From NCBI GenBank assembly GCA_032622095.1, contig CP136066.1, positions 114,229,319 to 114,293,318 of the forward strand: a stretch of DNA of 64,000 bases, in the 5' to 3' direction. This document shows, piece after piece, positions 13,201-28,200 of the stretch; within the stretch, counting starts at the first letter, position 1; each line of letters starts with the position of its first letter. Made by a program: the position numbers and the translations under genes. This stretch comes from Siphonodentalium dalli (lineage: Eukaryota > Mollusca > Scaphopoda > Gadilida > Siphonodentaliidae). A model generated the notes under the pieces. The model saw nothing but the letters and a program-made list of their open reading frames with translations. It was not told the origin of the DNA and did not search any database.

Positions 13201-16200
13201 CCTTTGATATTATGACCATTTTTCAATGTAAAATTATAACGGGAATATCATTTAATCACAAAACTGCCTGCATGCAAAGGCTACACAATCCTGAAACATA
13301 CACTAGCTCAAACGTCAAGATACAATGATTCCGAGAAACTAATTTCTGCGTTCCATTTATGATTGTAATTTAAGATGAATATTTGTCTCTGAAACATGCA
13401 TTCTGATTGGCCGAGAGTTGCTAACTTTAGTGTTCGATTCACCAGCATTGGCCGCTGATCGTTTAAAAAAATTTGAATTGAGCACCGTATCATAACAATG
13501 ATCGTAAAATACGTCAGCGTGTAATTGAGTCAACTGCTCAGAGATGTTTACTATAGATACCATTGACAGGAAGTTGTTTGGGCGCTGTTCCGAGTAAACC
13601 CATGGAACGTATGCAGAGATTTGACCTCAGCAGAATGAGGTTCCCAGAGGGTGAATTTGGTGATGCTAGCCCGCTATGAGGCGTAGCATCACTAAATTCA
13701 CCCTCTGGGGACCTCATTCTGCAAATGACAGACACACTATTTCAAGGCTTGCATGTAATATGCCGATAAAACTGAATTTCTTATAGTTTCTTTCAATTGT
13801 TTTGATGGATTGAATTACAATAGAGATAAACAAACCCTGTTTTGTTGGACATTCAGGGATTCAAGCATGAAACAGTTTGTGAACTTGATGGCATGTCGGC
13901 TCGTTCATAAGCTGTTTTCATGTTCAAATCCCCGAACATCCAAAACGAAACAGAGTACCTTTATCTCCTAAATGACAACCGACTGCTAAGGCACTGAAGT
14001 GTATCTGTACTCACTATTGCACATAGCATGACATTTTCTGTCTGTACTCAGTAAGAACATTAGTTGGTGGACCCAACTATTCAAACAGAGCTAAATGCTC
14101 TCGAATATAGATAATAAATACCGGTAAGAACATATAACAGCCAAGAGGTTAATACACTTTTACACCTATTCTCACCATATTATTTTGTGTGCACTTGGGA
14201 AATCTTTTTGACGGCTGCATGTTGATTACAAATGAAGTTGATTTCAGGAATTTTTCATTTGCCAGATGAGCAGAAAGCTAACTATTAAGGAAATTTTATT
14301 TTATGTGAGGTCAAATTGGATGGAAAATTTATAATTAATAAAGTTTTTTACTCCAAATATATACAACTGTTTTCTATACAGCTTAACTTTATGGTACTGT
14401 TTATTCCCTACCTATATACAACTGCTGGCTCCAATGCACTGGTCACCAAGAGGTTAAATTCAGCAGTAGCTTTATCAGTCTTCTGTTGGCAGTCACCTCC
14501 TGGATAAATCAAGTCAACAGTACGCTTGTTAAAAGTTCTAAAGTTAGCAGTTATAAAGGGTCTGGAAATCCAAGATTGTATTTAGATTTAATTTGAAGTA
14601 AGAACGATAATATTCACCAATAAAAGCTATTTATACAAATTTGTTTAATTCCTGTCTGAACCAGCCCCTTTGTTAACACTTTCATGATGGGGAGCTGCGA
14701 TGGTACAGCATTAAAGATCCTAGGCCAGTGTATTCTCTTATATATGCGAGTCTCCCATAGGGAGACTCGCATATATACCTAAGAGAATAAATAGGCACAG
14801 GCTTTTCGCAAAATTTCAGGAAGCTCCAGTCATGAAAAGGTTTTAGGGCATATACTTTATTTTTGTGCTTAGATAATTATGAAACTAAAGCCAAATAACA
14901 TAAAATTCAGTGTTCTCAGGCACCTTACTCGTCACTAAAATTTTCTTTTAAAAAGCCTTATCAGACATTTTTTTCAATATTTTCTGTTAGAAATATCTGA
15001 TTTGAGCAACAGAATTTAATTTTGTTTGTTTCTGGAGTATGTTTTCCAGATTTTGAGAAAAAATGAAAATAGATAGCCTCCCTCCCTCATCTCAAAATAG
15101 ATAGCCTCCCTCCCTCATCTCAAAATTGAGATCTAATAGCCTGAGAACACAAATATTTTATTTAAATGGCCTAAGTGTTCCTTCACATTTTAAAGATGTG
15201 ATGTGTTCACTGATCAGAGTTTCAATACTAATTTTTACAAAATATATTTTGCTATTTATTTACATCCTGGAGATTAAAAAACTAATTAAACAAATAAAAA
15301 TAAAATTAATTAGCCTAGCTTATAAAAGCTGTAATAGTAGTGAGGGCTATATGATTAAAATATTTAACCCTTTCTTTACTAAATACTCATTGATAATAAG
15401 TTCAAACATTTCCAACCAATTAGTATACATTCTTCTGTACTTGTATTATCTGCATATTTGTTGTTTGTTTACATTTCCTGAACACCCCTCCAGATGAATT
15501 ATAGAATATTTGCTTACATTTCCAGATGAATTATAGAATATTCTGATGTATACTTTAATAGCTGGGTGAGAGAATCCATTTAGTAAAGAAAGGGTTAGAA
15601 AAACCTGTTTTATTGACTAAGAAATCAGGACATGGTACTGGATCTTCTAGCCTAAATAACTGGATACTCGTTATGGTGCTGTCGTGCTCAGTATTAAATT
15701 GCTGAAGTAATTCTGAAAATACATCAATATGGACCAGGTCAATTCATTGAGAAAATTAAAGGAGTGATATGGACAACTGTGATAATAAAATAGTGGTATC
15801 TACTTCTCGCCTTGTAACTAGGGTCCAGACAGATAAGTTACATAGTGGCTCACTGGCTGCCCAGGGTATTCAGTATTGAGAGCTCCATCCCTTTCTTGTT
15901 GTCATATGGTTGAACTGTCAGCACTTACATGCACATGGTAATACTTTTTATTTTAAATTATTTGTATGTGTATATCCTATTCACACTTTCTTTACCAATA
16001 TTCTCCTAACCATTTAATTGCACAATTGTCATTTTACGCTTATATAATATAAATTATTACTTGTAAAGATCCATATACCAATATGAATTAAATTGGTTGA
16101 CGTTTGTTCAAGTTATCGCACTAACTGACCTATAATTTCCTAAAATTTCTAAAAATAGACGAACTAAGGGCTGACTTGTTACTCAGGTAACAAGGATTGG

Positions 16201-19200
16201 ACAAATCGAGTTTTCGAACTTGTTCGAGATTTTGTTGTAAAATATCCATTTACCCAATATGAATGAAATTAGTTGACGTTTGTTCAAGTTATTGTGCTAA
16301 AGGACATAAAAGTCTATAAATAGAAACAAGTGGCATAAGTCTGGTTAGAAAGTTGGGACGGACCCTATTTTCTGCATACAGCTGCTGCAAATGACAATTA
16401 ACTCACATACCAACAAGGGTTGTGCATCAAAGATGGCTATGGTCAAGTTAAAATTGTCGGAATCCATCAATAAACGAGGAACTGACCTGATGTACAAACA
16501 TCCACTCTGAATACAGATACTTTTCCATTGTGATAACCTACAGCTGTCAGCCTCTCATGGTAATCTTTGATGTACACTGAGTTTAACCATAGAACTCTGG
16601 AAGGGAGGGTGGAATATATGCATGAATGTTATAAAATAACTTCATTGTTAGATAAAAAATTTGAATTCTAAGGTCATTCATAAGATCAGGGCTTCAGTCA
16701 TGGTGAGTAAAAAAGTTGGTAGCCCAAACCTCCACGGAGGAGGGTTTGGGAGGTGGGGGTAACCCCATCTGATAAGTGGGGGTCCGGGTGGTGTCCCCTG
16801 GGAAAAACTTGAAATTTCAACCTGTCCAGGGCTCTTCTGGAACCTCCTGGAGCCCTATTCTCAAGTGTATAATGCTTTGTTCAAAGTTATATTTCATAAG
16901 TGATGAATATATTTGTTGCAGAAAATGATGATGGTACAGGTAAGTCAATTATCACAACTGGGAAATTGGGCATGTGGTCCAGTGGATCTGGCCAAAAAAT
17001 ATGCCTGACCTCACACAAATTGCAATACAAAAGATTTTAATGTTAAGTTATGTAAACATATATGCCCTGTAACACATCAAACTAGGACGTTGATCTACGT
17101 GTCGGAAATACCTTATTTTTGGTGTCAAACTGTGAAATTAAAGCAAAATCTAGTGATTTTTGGAATCGGTCTCCCAAGCCATGATACTAATAATATGTGA
17201 CATATTTCTTGGTAATATGGCGTGAAATGACATTTTGTAATTATCAATCAATGTGATGGAAAACCTAATTATTAGGCTAAAAACAAAAAATTCAGGGAAA
17301 TTCTAGTGAGTTTTGGAATTGGTCTAACCAAGCCATGATAATAATAATGTGCCTGATATTTCTTGGTGATATGGCATGAAATCACATTTTGTGGAAGATA
17401 ACCAAGCATACTATTGATAGATTTGATGAAAACCCTAATTATTTGATTAAAAACCAACAATTAAGGCAAATTCTAGTAATTTTTGGAATCGGTCTCCCCA
17501 AGCCATGATAATAATAATAATGTGCAACATATTTCTCAGTAATATGGCTTGAAATGACATTGTGTGTAAGATAACTGAGCATACTATCGATCAGAGTGAT
17601 GAAAGTCTCCATTATCAGGTCAAAACTTAGTTTTATAAAAAAAAAATTGTTTTTTTAAGTCTGACTCTCCAACCTATTAGAACAACAAAGAGAGGACGTT
17701 TTTGTTGTAATATGGCAAATAATGTCATACTCTATGAGAAACCTTATGCATCGTTAGCAGATATTTCTCGGTAATATGCCGCAAGATTACATTTTGTGTA
17801 AGATAACCAAGCATGCAGTCGATCAATGTGATGGCAAGTCATGATTATTACTAGTATGTTAAAACTGAAAATTCTGTCAAATGCTAGTGCATTTTGGAAT
17901 TGTTCTGTCCATGGTATGAGAACAATGGTTTTGCCATAGAATGACATGCTCTATCTATTAGGAGACACCTGCATACATTGTTGACAATATATATAGTGGG
18001 ATGGAAATCTTCATTATGAGGTCAATATCTCAAATTACTAGTACTAGTATAATAAAAATATGGTGATTTTTTGGGATATCTCTCTCCAAGCTATTAGAAT
18101 AATGTTCAATGACAGGAGTTTTTCGATGTACATGATGTAAGTCATGAAATGACGAGCTCAATGAGACAACCCTGTGCATCATAATCCAGAGTGATGGATA
18201 AGTATGAATGTTAGGTAAAAACCCAAATATTATGTCAACATTCTTGAGATTTTTGAACTTGCATGGCGAGTCTGTGAACCTGACCATTCTAACAGAGCTA
18301 TTGCTCTGATTTTCTAAGTCAGCTTTACAGACTAGGACCATGTATGTCCATGCTGTAATAAGAGGGACAATGAAGAGATATTTTTGCTGAATTGGGTCAT
18401 GGAATGACATGATCTTTATGAGACACCTGCATTCATCAATTTATGGAAAGATATTTTTGTAATTCTTTCTCAAAGCTCAGTTGGTCTTGTGATGACAGTC
18501 AAACCTGACAGAACACTCACTGCCTATTAGCAGACTTAATCTGATCAGCTTTTATATAAACAAATGCACTGCCCAGAGTATCCCCCGCCAATTTGGCTTT
18601 CCGCTAATATTTATGAATTTTCTGATGTGGCTTAATTCATAAGATATCTTAATCTGGCCTGTGATGACTGAATAAAACCTGCATAAATTCAATAATTATT
18701 GAAATCGGTTCATATTTGTTTGAGTTATCAAGCTGGACCGACCAAAATCGTGAAAAATTGACAATCTAAGGTTGATAACTCAGACAAAATGAACATTCAA
18801 ACGTTATTGGGCACTAGTTTGAAAGCATTTGTGATGGCAAACCTACATACCAAATTTCAATCAGATCCAATAACCCATGGCTGAGATATCTACGCGAACG
18901 GACAAAAGAAATGATTTCCACATAGACAAAGAAGGATAACAGTCATAACACTAAAATGGAAACGTGAACGTCATTTGCCCCTATTTTGAAAGCATTCATG
19001 ATTGTGAACCTCCATACCAAATTTCATTTAGATCCTATAACTATTGGTTGATATATATGCACAGACGGACAAAAAAACCCACATTTCCAGATAAAAAAGA
19101 TGGTGGCCATGTATTTTAACTAATTTTGGAAAAAAATTGGACAGCTCCCATCTAGAGGCTATTTCAAAGATCCGTATGAAGTTTGGTGATGATCGGATGA

Positions 19201-22200
19201 GGGATGTGGCCTGTAGGGTGTGCCGAAGGATTTGTCATGCAAAGATTAAAATCCATTTTCACATTACTCGATTAATAGTCCCATTACTCAATAAGGGCTG
19301 TAACTCTGGAAAAAATCAATGGACAAAACCTGCTGTTTGTAATTATTCTTTCCCCTCATGTTGGTTCATCAACAATGATAGGCATACTAGTATCTCCATC
19401 GGCGACTGTTATCCCCCGCAAACAAACTTTAGTGTGGGGGGCTGGGGGGGGGGCTCCATCTCTCCGCCTAGTGTAACAACCCATGTTGGTTCATCAACAT
19501 ACTGAAGATAATTAAATTCCGTCTTGATGATGACGGATTTTCAAAGTTGTTACAGGCGGACAGCTTACATGCGGACAGATGGAGCCCCCCACCAGCCCCC
19601 CACGCCAAAGTTTGTTTGCGGGGGATAACAGTCGCCAATGGAGATACTAGTATGCCTATCACTGTCTGATGTGGATATACCATTGATGCATGACAGTGAC
19701 AAAACATGCTTGCAAAAGTTAGAACAGCAGTCAAGATCGAAGCAGCTGGTAATAGTTTTTATCCCGGTCAACTCGATGGTTGTACGAGGGCCATCCCAGA
19801 CGGCAGTCAAACCAAAAGTGGCCGTTGAGCCGATGAATAGGCCGTCGGTGGGACATGGCCCTCTGGTTGGAACCATGCACAAGATGGCCATTCCATCTCT
19901 CAATAATATGGCTCCAGTCGTAAATATTCTTTCATCTGATATTAAAGTGTCTATGTAAAAATATGGTGGTAAAAGATTTCATTGGGTTGCTTGGCAAATA
20001 TTGTAACCAATCATATAAATATGAACAACTAATCCAGTGCAGAACAAATATACTTCTGCTAGATACGAATCATGAAACAAATCAGACAATAAGTGAGCAT
20101 TATATCAGAATTGGCAGGATAAAAAATAAAAATAAATGTGCTCCATGTTTTTGTGCCTGCACATGATTAACTTGCTAACAGTTTCTCACATCAGGGCCTT
20201 TCCATTGGTGCTAGAACCATGAAGAATACTGCCATTTGGTTACACATGTTTTCATAAGTGTCCCAAGTTCCCAACTGTTTAAGTAATGGGGTTTTTGAGC
20301 ATACTTACATATCATCAGCTTGTGAAAATTCTGGGAAAACATTAACCATAGCATTGTAATCTGCTTCCTTGCATCTATGCTGTCTGTTATACTGCAACAA
20401 CATCATACATCTTTAGGAAATATTCTATTGATCACTTTTGCAAACATATATATTATTATTAAAGGGGTGGACCTGGTTTTAGTTGCAAAAAGTGAAAAAA
20501 ATTGTAATAACAAACACTGTTGGAAAAGAATTTGATACAGCCATTCATCTGGGTATTTCTTTCTGGATCTCAGTTAGATAATTTGGTACTTGAGCAATTT
20601 GTGCAATCTCCATATGCCAGTGGCAGAATAGATAGTTGGAAATGCATTACAACTTTCACAAGTGCTAGAACGAAAACAAAATGATTAGAGTCAATCTATA
20701 AGGAAAAATTATTATCCATATACACAAATAGAGATATATACCTTTGCGTCAGGCAGCCAATCACTTAAATTACCAAAAACAAGACACCTGGCCATTTGTA
20801 GCTTTTGTGGGTGGCCTTCCGTTCTATCGTCACAACTCTGGGGAATTTTTTTTTATCAATGTTAATATTGTACTTGCCATGAAGATCACAATCACCCACA
20901 ACTATAATTCATGAACATCAGATTGATCTTCAATAATCATTCCCCATGTAACAAATCTAATTTTTAGAAGAAAGCAAATCTCCATGAACATTCTCTATTG
21001 CTTTTGAATATTTTGCTAACATACATGTAGTTATCCTCCCTCTGGTTAAATTATATGTACTAGTAAACTGATGTCATGTTGAACTTCTGGTGTTTGGTCA
21101 AGTAAAAAGAGCTAGTTACAATTTCAGCGTTACACAAGTTTGATGTATTTTCTGACTGAAGAGTTCTCATATGTATATGTACTTTGGTTGCAGGGGAAAT
21201 ATAGGTATATCAATACAGGAAATACGGATCTACAGGAAAAGTCATGTCAATTTTCCAGATGTTATCAACAGTTCTCACAGAAAAGAGACAAACACTCATT
21301 TAATATTCAAATCATTTAAGGAATGGGCTAACAATCTAATGTTCATTAATATTGTTTCATGCTGAAGAAAACCCAAATTTTCTAACTTATCTGACTTGAA
21401 TAAATCTTTATGCAACATATATTAAAAGTCTGAATAAAAGTGTTCCATGTATTTATCAACCTATGTTCGGAACCGGCCAAGATGTGTCACTTGTAAGTGA
21501 GCATTACTGTTTATAATTTTGGGTTCCAAACTGCATTGTGGCTTTAGAGTAACGTCTGACAGTATTACCTCCTGATACATGTGAATTTTCCCATCACTGC
21601 CTGACAACAGGAAAACTGTTTCTTTGGTGAACTCGTGTGTCTCCTTCACAAACTCCACCAACCTGGAGTCAAAATGGGACAGAAATTAAGAATATAATAT
21701 AGGTGACATCATAGACCATCCAACACAGAGACCCTGTAAATCATTAGTCATTGTCGATCATGTACCACTGATATAGTGATGCTACATATTAGATCAGTCT
21801 CCTTAACCCTTTTATGACGGGAGCTCGCTAGTACAGCATTACAGATCATGTGCCAGTGCATTCTCTTATATATGTGAGTCTCCCATAGGGAGCCTCGCAT
21901 ATATAACAGAATGCACTGGCTTACAAGGTCGACGTAAAATATTGTTAGGCCAATGTATACTCTTATATATGCGAAGCCTCATATGGGAGACTCACATATA
22001 AAAGAGAATGCATTGGCACAGGGTTTTCGTAAAATTTCAGGAAGATCCAGTCATGGAAGGGTTAAAGGTACCCAAGGCACTCAAAGTGGGTAAATGTGCA
22101 AAATTTATAAAAGTCTGTAAAAACATCACCAAAATAAAAACATGGGGAAATAGATCAACTTTATTTCTATATTCATTATTGATAGATTTTGAATAACGAA

Positions 22201-25200
22201 ATTTCCATGTTGAAACCATTGTTATGTAAACAAAACTGTCAGTGATTTTTCAGCAAATATCGCTAATTGGGAGGAAGTTAAAATATTTTAGTTTGAATAT
22301 GATTTTCAGATATTGGACTTGGATAATTCCACTATAACAGTTATAACATAACAATGCCTTTGAGATGTAAAATCTCATTATTGTAGAGTTATTAATAAGA
22401 ACAACGTTAATCTATTTGTTCATGTATTTGTTGGTGATAGTTGTTTTACAGACTTTTATGTTATCTATGTTATTCAGCATGGACAAAGTTCGAAGCCAGT
22501 ACCTTTAAACATCTATGAAACTTTCATTGGTAATTTATTTCTACACTACAAAATAATTCCCAACAAACATGTGCACAGATAAAGTCAACATTCTTCTGAT
22601 TAGTGAAAAATTATTAATGTAAATAAAGTAACTTTATTGTGGGAATAAGACTAAAAACTGTAACAAAAAAGATATAAACAATAACATATTTGACGGTTAG
22701 TCATACTCCAGCTGAGACATAACACAATTACTTCAAATAATTTCTGGTCAAACAAGACCAGCTATACATACACAATACTATGAATCAATAGTACCTGACT
22801 GAATCTGCAGACATGGCACCAAATACATTATAACATGTGTTCATGGCATGTTTGAATAAATTTGTGTGTGAACTTTTATATGTGCATGTGTAATACACAT
22901 CAATTATGTTCAGAATTATTTTTGTACAAAGTTGGTACTCACTGTATATTTGACAAATGATAAGGGATAAATTTCAGCTCAATACTTTGGCAGCCCTCTG
23001 AAAAACAACATTAAGGAATCAGACACACAGCCAAACAAAAATTACACACTCTGTTGCGACCGAATAGATTTGTGTTCTCAGATGGCGTTCCGCTAGTTAG
23101 AAAAGGCCACATAATTTATAAATTAGCTGCTGAAGCCATGAGATCCATCTATGTGGATATGACGGGGCCATAATCAAAATATACTTTGTTTCCTTTGACC
23201 TGCCTACTCACAAAAAACCTCCTATACTACTCTACTCATGTTTGTTTTATTTCCAGTCAGGATGATACACATATAAGATAACAGGAGCATTGGTAGGGCG
23301 TGGCAAAATATGCCTGTGATAATTTCAATGAAAGTGTCAATGACACTGTAGCTCAACTTGGAAAGGGAATAATTTCATGTGTTACAGTCAATGGAGTTAT
23401 TAGGAATGTGGAAAGTTGAAAGGTCTGGTTATGCAAAGAGTAAAATCCAAGATGGCTGCTGACGGCCATGTTTTTGGGCCGAATGACCCCAGAATGACTC
23501 GTTCCCATCTACATGTCATTGTTAATATCCATGACAAATTTCATGATGATCCGACCAAAGGTACGACCTGTAGCCCATGCCAAAGGATTTAGTCATGCAA
23601 AGAGTAAAATCCAAGATGGCTGCTGACGGTCATGTTTTTTTGCCGAATGACCCCAGAATGACTCGTTCCCATCTACATGTCATTGTTAACATCCATGACA
23701 AATTTCATGATGATCAGACGAAGAGTAGGACCTAATGCTAATGGATTGAATTTTGAAATCCAAGATGGCCACTGGCGGCCATGTTTTTTTTCTTCGAATG
23801 ACCCCAAAATGACTCGTTCCCATCTACATGTCAATGTCAACAGCTATGACAAATTTCATAATGATCCGACCAAAGGTACGACCTGTAGCCCGTGCTAAAG
23901 GAAATTGTTGACGAATCACGCACACACACCCTCACGGACGACGGACGACAAAGTCATGGCAATAGCTAAAACTTTACAAAGTAAAGTTGAGCTAAAAATG
24001 GGTCATAACTCAGGTGACAATTGGTGGGCGGAACCTGTATTTTGGGCTAGTAAACTCACAGGCTCCTGGGGAAAATGACTAAAATACCAATATAGACTAT
24101 ACCAGTGTAAAGGTTCCAATCATCGATTTTGGCTAAATCCACACCCAACTATCAAAACCCTACAAATTCTAGAAATTGATAATTGCAACCAAAACATCCC
24201 CCGGTGTGTCTTATTGGCAATAAAATTCCCTTTCATCTGACATATACTCGGCGAAATCGAACGAAGCAAAGTCGAGATATGATATCGGAAAGTACCGAAT
24301 TCTACAGAACAAATCAGCTCATCATTCTCCCTGTCCATCGAAAGCCCTTTGACCCCGTTATAAAATCAATATTTTCGAGCAATAAATTGTCGCGAGCATG
24401 TACTTAAATGCGATGTCATAACCTATAAATGCTCATATTTATTCAACAAGTCATTCCGAAGCCACCAATACCTCTTTTATTTCACCCGGTGTGTTTGTGC
24501 TTGATATTTTCAACTTTATTCATCAAACGAATTCCAGAAACTAGACAAGTCTGTGACTTGCAATAAATTTTGAGCGACTTGCTGATTGATTGACAATAAT
24601 TGAAAGTAAAGTTCACAAATCTTGGCTTGAAAAAATAAATATGCATAGATATCCGATAGAGTATTGAAGAAACACTTGAATTATTAATTTTCTCTGTTCC
24701 AAGAAATTTATCTGATTTAAAAACAGAAGTGGACTTGAAAGTATAGTTAAATAATTTGAATTTGCTTGGATACAATATTACAATATTAAAATTCTGGGAA
24801 TTCCACATGAGCTTGACCCGTACATTCTTGTTTTACTTTCGGTTTCAATATATACTGCAAGTCACAGACTTGTCTAGTTTCTGGAATTCGTTTGATGAAT
24901 AAAGTTGAAAATATCGAGCACAAACACACCGGGTGAAATAAAAGAGGTATTGGTGGCTACGGAATGACTTGTAGAATATATGGGAAGCATTTATAGGTTA
25001 TGACATTTAAGTACACGATCTCAACAATTTATTGCTCGAAAATATCGATTTTATAACGGGGTCAAAGGGCTTTCGGTGGACAGGGAAAATGATGAGCCGA
25101 TTTGTGCGGTAGAATTCGGTACTTTCCGATATCATATCTCGACTTTGCTTCGTTCGATTTCGTTGAGTTATATGTCAAATGAAAGGGAATTTTATTGCCA

Positions 25201-28200
25201 ATAAGACACACCGGGGGATATTTTGGTTGCAATCATTGATTTCTAGAAATTGAGGGTTTTGATAGTTGGGTGTGGTTTTAGCCAAAATCGATGTTTTGAA
25301 CCTTTACACTGGTCTAGTCTATATTGGTATTTTAGTCATTTTCCCCAGGGGCCTGTGAGTAAACTCACATACCAAATTTCATTCCATTCAGTTCAGACTT
25401 ACTGAAGTTATCACCTGGAAACGATAGCTCATTGTCTTCGCTCTATAAGAGGAGGCTTCATTTTTATCATAACATTGAGTTAAATTTTTAATTGCATTCA
25501 TACCCCAATATATTACAATGAAGAATAAAGCAATTACAAAAGTCAAGCCCAATGAAAACAATTGTTGGTATGCTTTCTTTGGAGCGTAGAGATGTGCTCA
25601 TATAATTGTGATCTGATGAAATGGTCTGTTATGATTGTACAGCTAATCATTGGATAGGAGTGAAACGACAGCTATGCAATCACTGACCAGTCAATCATAA
25701 GTTCTCAATCTGATCACAAATATACCAGGACATTTCTTCGCTCGAAAGAAAGGTCTGAATATGGAAAACATACACACAGTTTTCACAATAGAGATGTGCT
25801 ATAAGTATTAATATAAGGGGTGGATGTGAGGATCCGATAAAAAACACACCAAACTAGAGATTCTGTGGCTATTCTTGTGAGACATATGCATATCTCCAGA
25901 AACATCATGTTACATCTAGATTTGATACCTGGATGTCTCTCTCCATATACAGTAATGCTCTAATTAATCGACTCCTTAACCACAGCAGAATTATGGGTAA
26001 CTTTTCAGGATTTAGTCGGAAATATAGCTTGTTGCCATTCATCGGAAAGCTCTCGAAACAAGCCATATTTCTGAGCCATATTTCCAACTAAATCCTGAAA
26101 AGTTACCCATAATTCTATTGTGGTTAAGGAGTCGATTAATTAGAGCATTACTGTACCCATTCATGTATATACCCTTTATATTATAAATAATCGTGAAAAG
26201 CAGGAGGTCTCATATTGGTCACATAATTATGTAAAGTTAATATAATGGGAACTTACGTGATACAATGTCGAGGTTATATTCATCTGTAAGCCATGATGAG
26301 TACAGGTTGAGAAACTGACTAGATGGAGTACGGTTTCTGCTGTCAGCATCAAGCTGCAACCAGAACCCTAGACATGTATGCTCATTCCAATTATCAATTT
26401 CCAGCTTGCTTTTATCAATTTCTGATTTCCAGTACAGGTGTTCCTGAATGTGACACTGGCCACACACTGCATAGCTAGTGTCATAGGGAGCTTTATTAAA
26501 CCCTTTGAACCTATAGCGTCAAAACAGTTGCGTAACTCTCAAATGATGCTGACCCGTAACGTCAAAATATTTCATAGAAAAATGTTAATATTGCGACTTT
26601 GTGTTATTTTCTGGTTCTTCATCAGTAAATGGTTGTTCATGTATTATTGGCTTAGTTTTGAAAACAAAAAATATATGCCGCAACAATGCCACAAATAGAT
26701 GAAGCAGGAGTGTATGTGAGAAAAATTATTATCTCTTGTCATGTGGCAATCATGTGACTCACATGGCATATATGGGAATATCCCCAAAAAATACTGGACT
26801 AAAAACTTATTGTGATAGAATAAAACTGCAATTATCATGTCACAAGTTGATGAAATCAGACACACCTGGTATATAATAATCACACCAGCAATGAATAATG
26901 ATAAAAAAAGATGATGAAACGACCTGTCTAATTCATCACGGCTTGACAAATAGGGGGTGAACATGAGAATAGGGCACTGATGAAGTGTCATTAAAATACT
27001 TATAATACCATTTTCCAACAGGAAATTTAGCAATAGTGTCGATATTGGCATGGTAACTATCTAACTTGCCTGTGCTCTCATGTGCCTAATAATTGTGTCA
27101 GCGATTAATAATTTTGGAGAATATTCCCAACGATCACTATTATTTGGCATTGAGATATAGAGCGAAATTGCCATCACTATTATTAATTTCAGCCTAAATT
27201 CCCACCCATCACTATTATTAGGCTATCATGATTATTAGGCACCTGAGAGATCTCACTACCATATTTGACGATCCAAGACACATGCCACATGAACGAGGCA
27301 AGCTAAACAATACATCAATTGTTATATTTATTGCGGAATTACATGTAGTAAACTTTAACATGAAACTAAAATTCTAAAAATATGCAGCTATAGCTTGGGA
27401 GACCAGGATAAGGGTACCGGTAAGGGTAGGGCATTATAATGTGGGCAAACAGTGTACAAATGATTAATTTTGCCTGGTTTCCCAGCTTTCAATATCATGA
27501 TACATGTATAATCATGTGACAAAGAGCTTGTTCATTTGTAATTACCGGTATGTGCCCAAAACTTTCATTGGGAGAACTTATATACTAGTAGATGGCAATC
27601 ATCAAATACTCAATATGACAGAAGTTTACCAAATAAATCTTCACACTATAGATATAAACAAGGAACATAATAATTTACAATAACAATGTTGAATTGCTTT
27701 GTACATAAATAAAACACTATGAGAATGAGACTAACAGTAACCAAAAGATGAATGTGCATACGTTTACAAAGTTTCAAATATATTGTGCTCTCCTACATGA
27801 CTGTAACAATACCAGTAAGTGCCTAAAATATTTACAAGATATGAGTCTTACACATCAACATAATCATGTTGTGTTGAACTGCCTGGAGATCATAATTTGC
27901 TACATTCTCCAAAATAATATCCCACCTGCACAAATGAAGATATGGACTCAGTCAATTAAGCATCTACGATATTTTAATAGTGACTTTGCTGACTTCGATT
28001 TAGATGAGGTTCAGAAGACCGTATCATTTTCAAATTTCTGAATGGAATGACAGAAAAACATATTGGTTACCAACTACAGTAATGCCCTAAGTAATCGACT
28101 CCTTAACCCGAGAGCTTTCCGATGAATGGCAACAAGCCATATTTCCGACTAAATCCTGAAAAGTTACCCATAATTCTGCTGTGGTTAAGGAGTCGATAAC

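Larger units (their letters stand above)
13067..15363. other. KPTN intron between small hairpins
   Basis: Outside the hairpin elements listed, only AT-rich sequence. CTTAACCTCTT near 13170 and AAGAGGTTAA near 14146 and 14448 may be ends of another diverged MITE. The missing KPTN exon may hide here or in 7570-7975. Confidence 0.4.
19663..22942. other. KPTN introns around exons 5 and 6
   Basis: Apart from the exons and the 21803-22065 MITE, nothing recognised. A 106-codon frame at 19638-19958 overlaps the foldback edge and has no family signature. Confidence 0.45.

Noticed and set aside
15780-15935. Possible additional KPTN exon reading VLTVQPYDNKKGMELSILNT
   Set aside because: It lies between exons 7 and 8, which already join in phase with continuous similarity, and it has no matching kaptin segment.
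26644-27051. 135-codon hydrophobic membrane protein on the minus strand
   Set aside because: No motif, no neighbours, AT-rich intronic context; one frame of this length is expected by chance in 64 kb.
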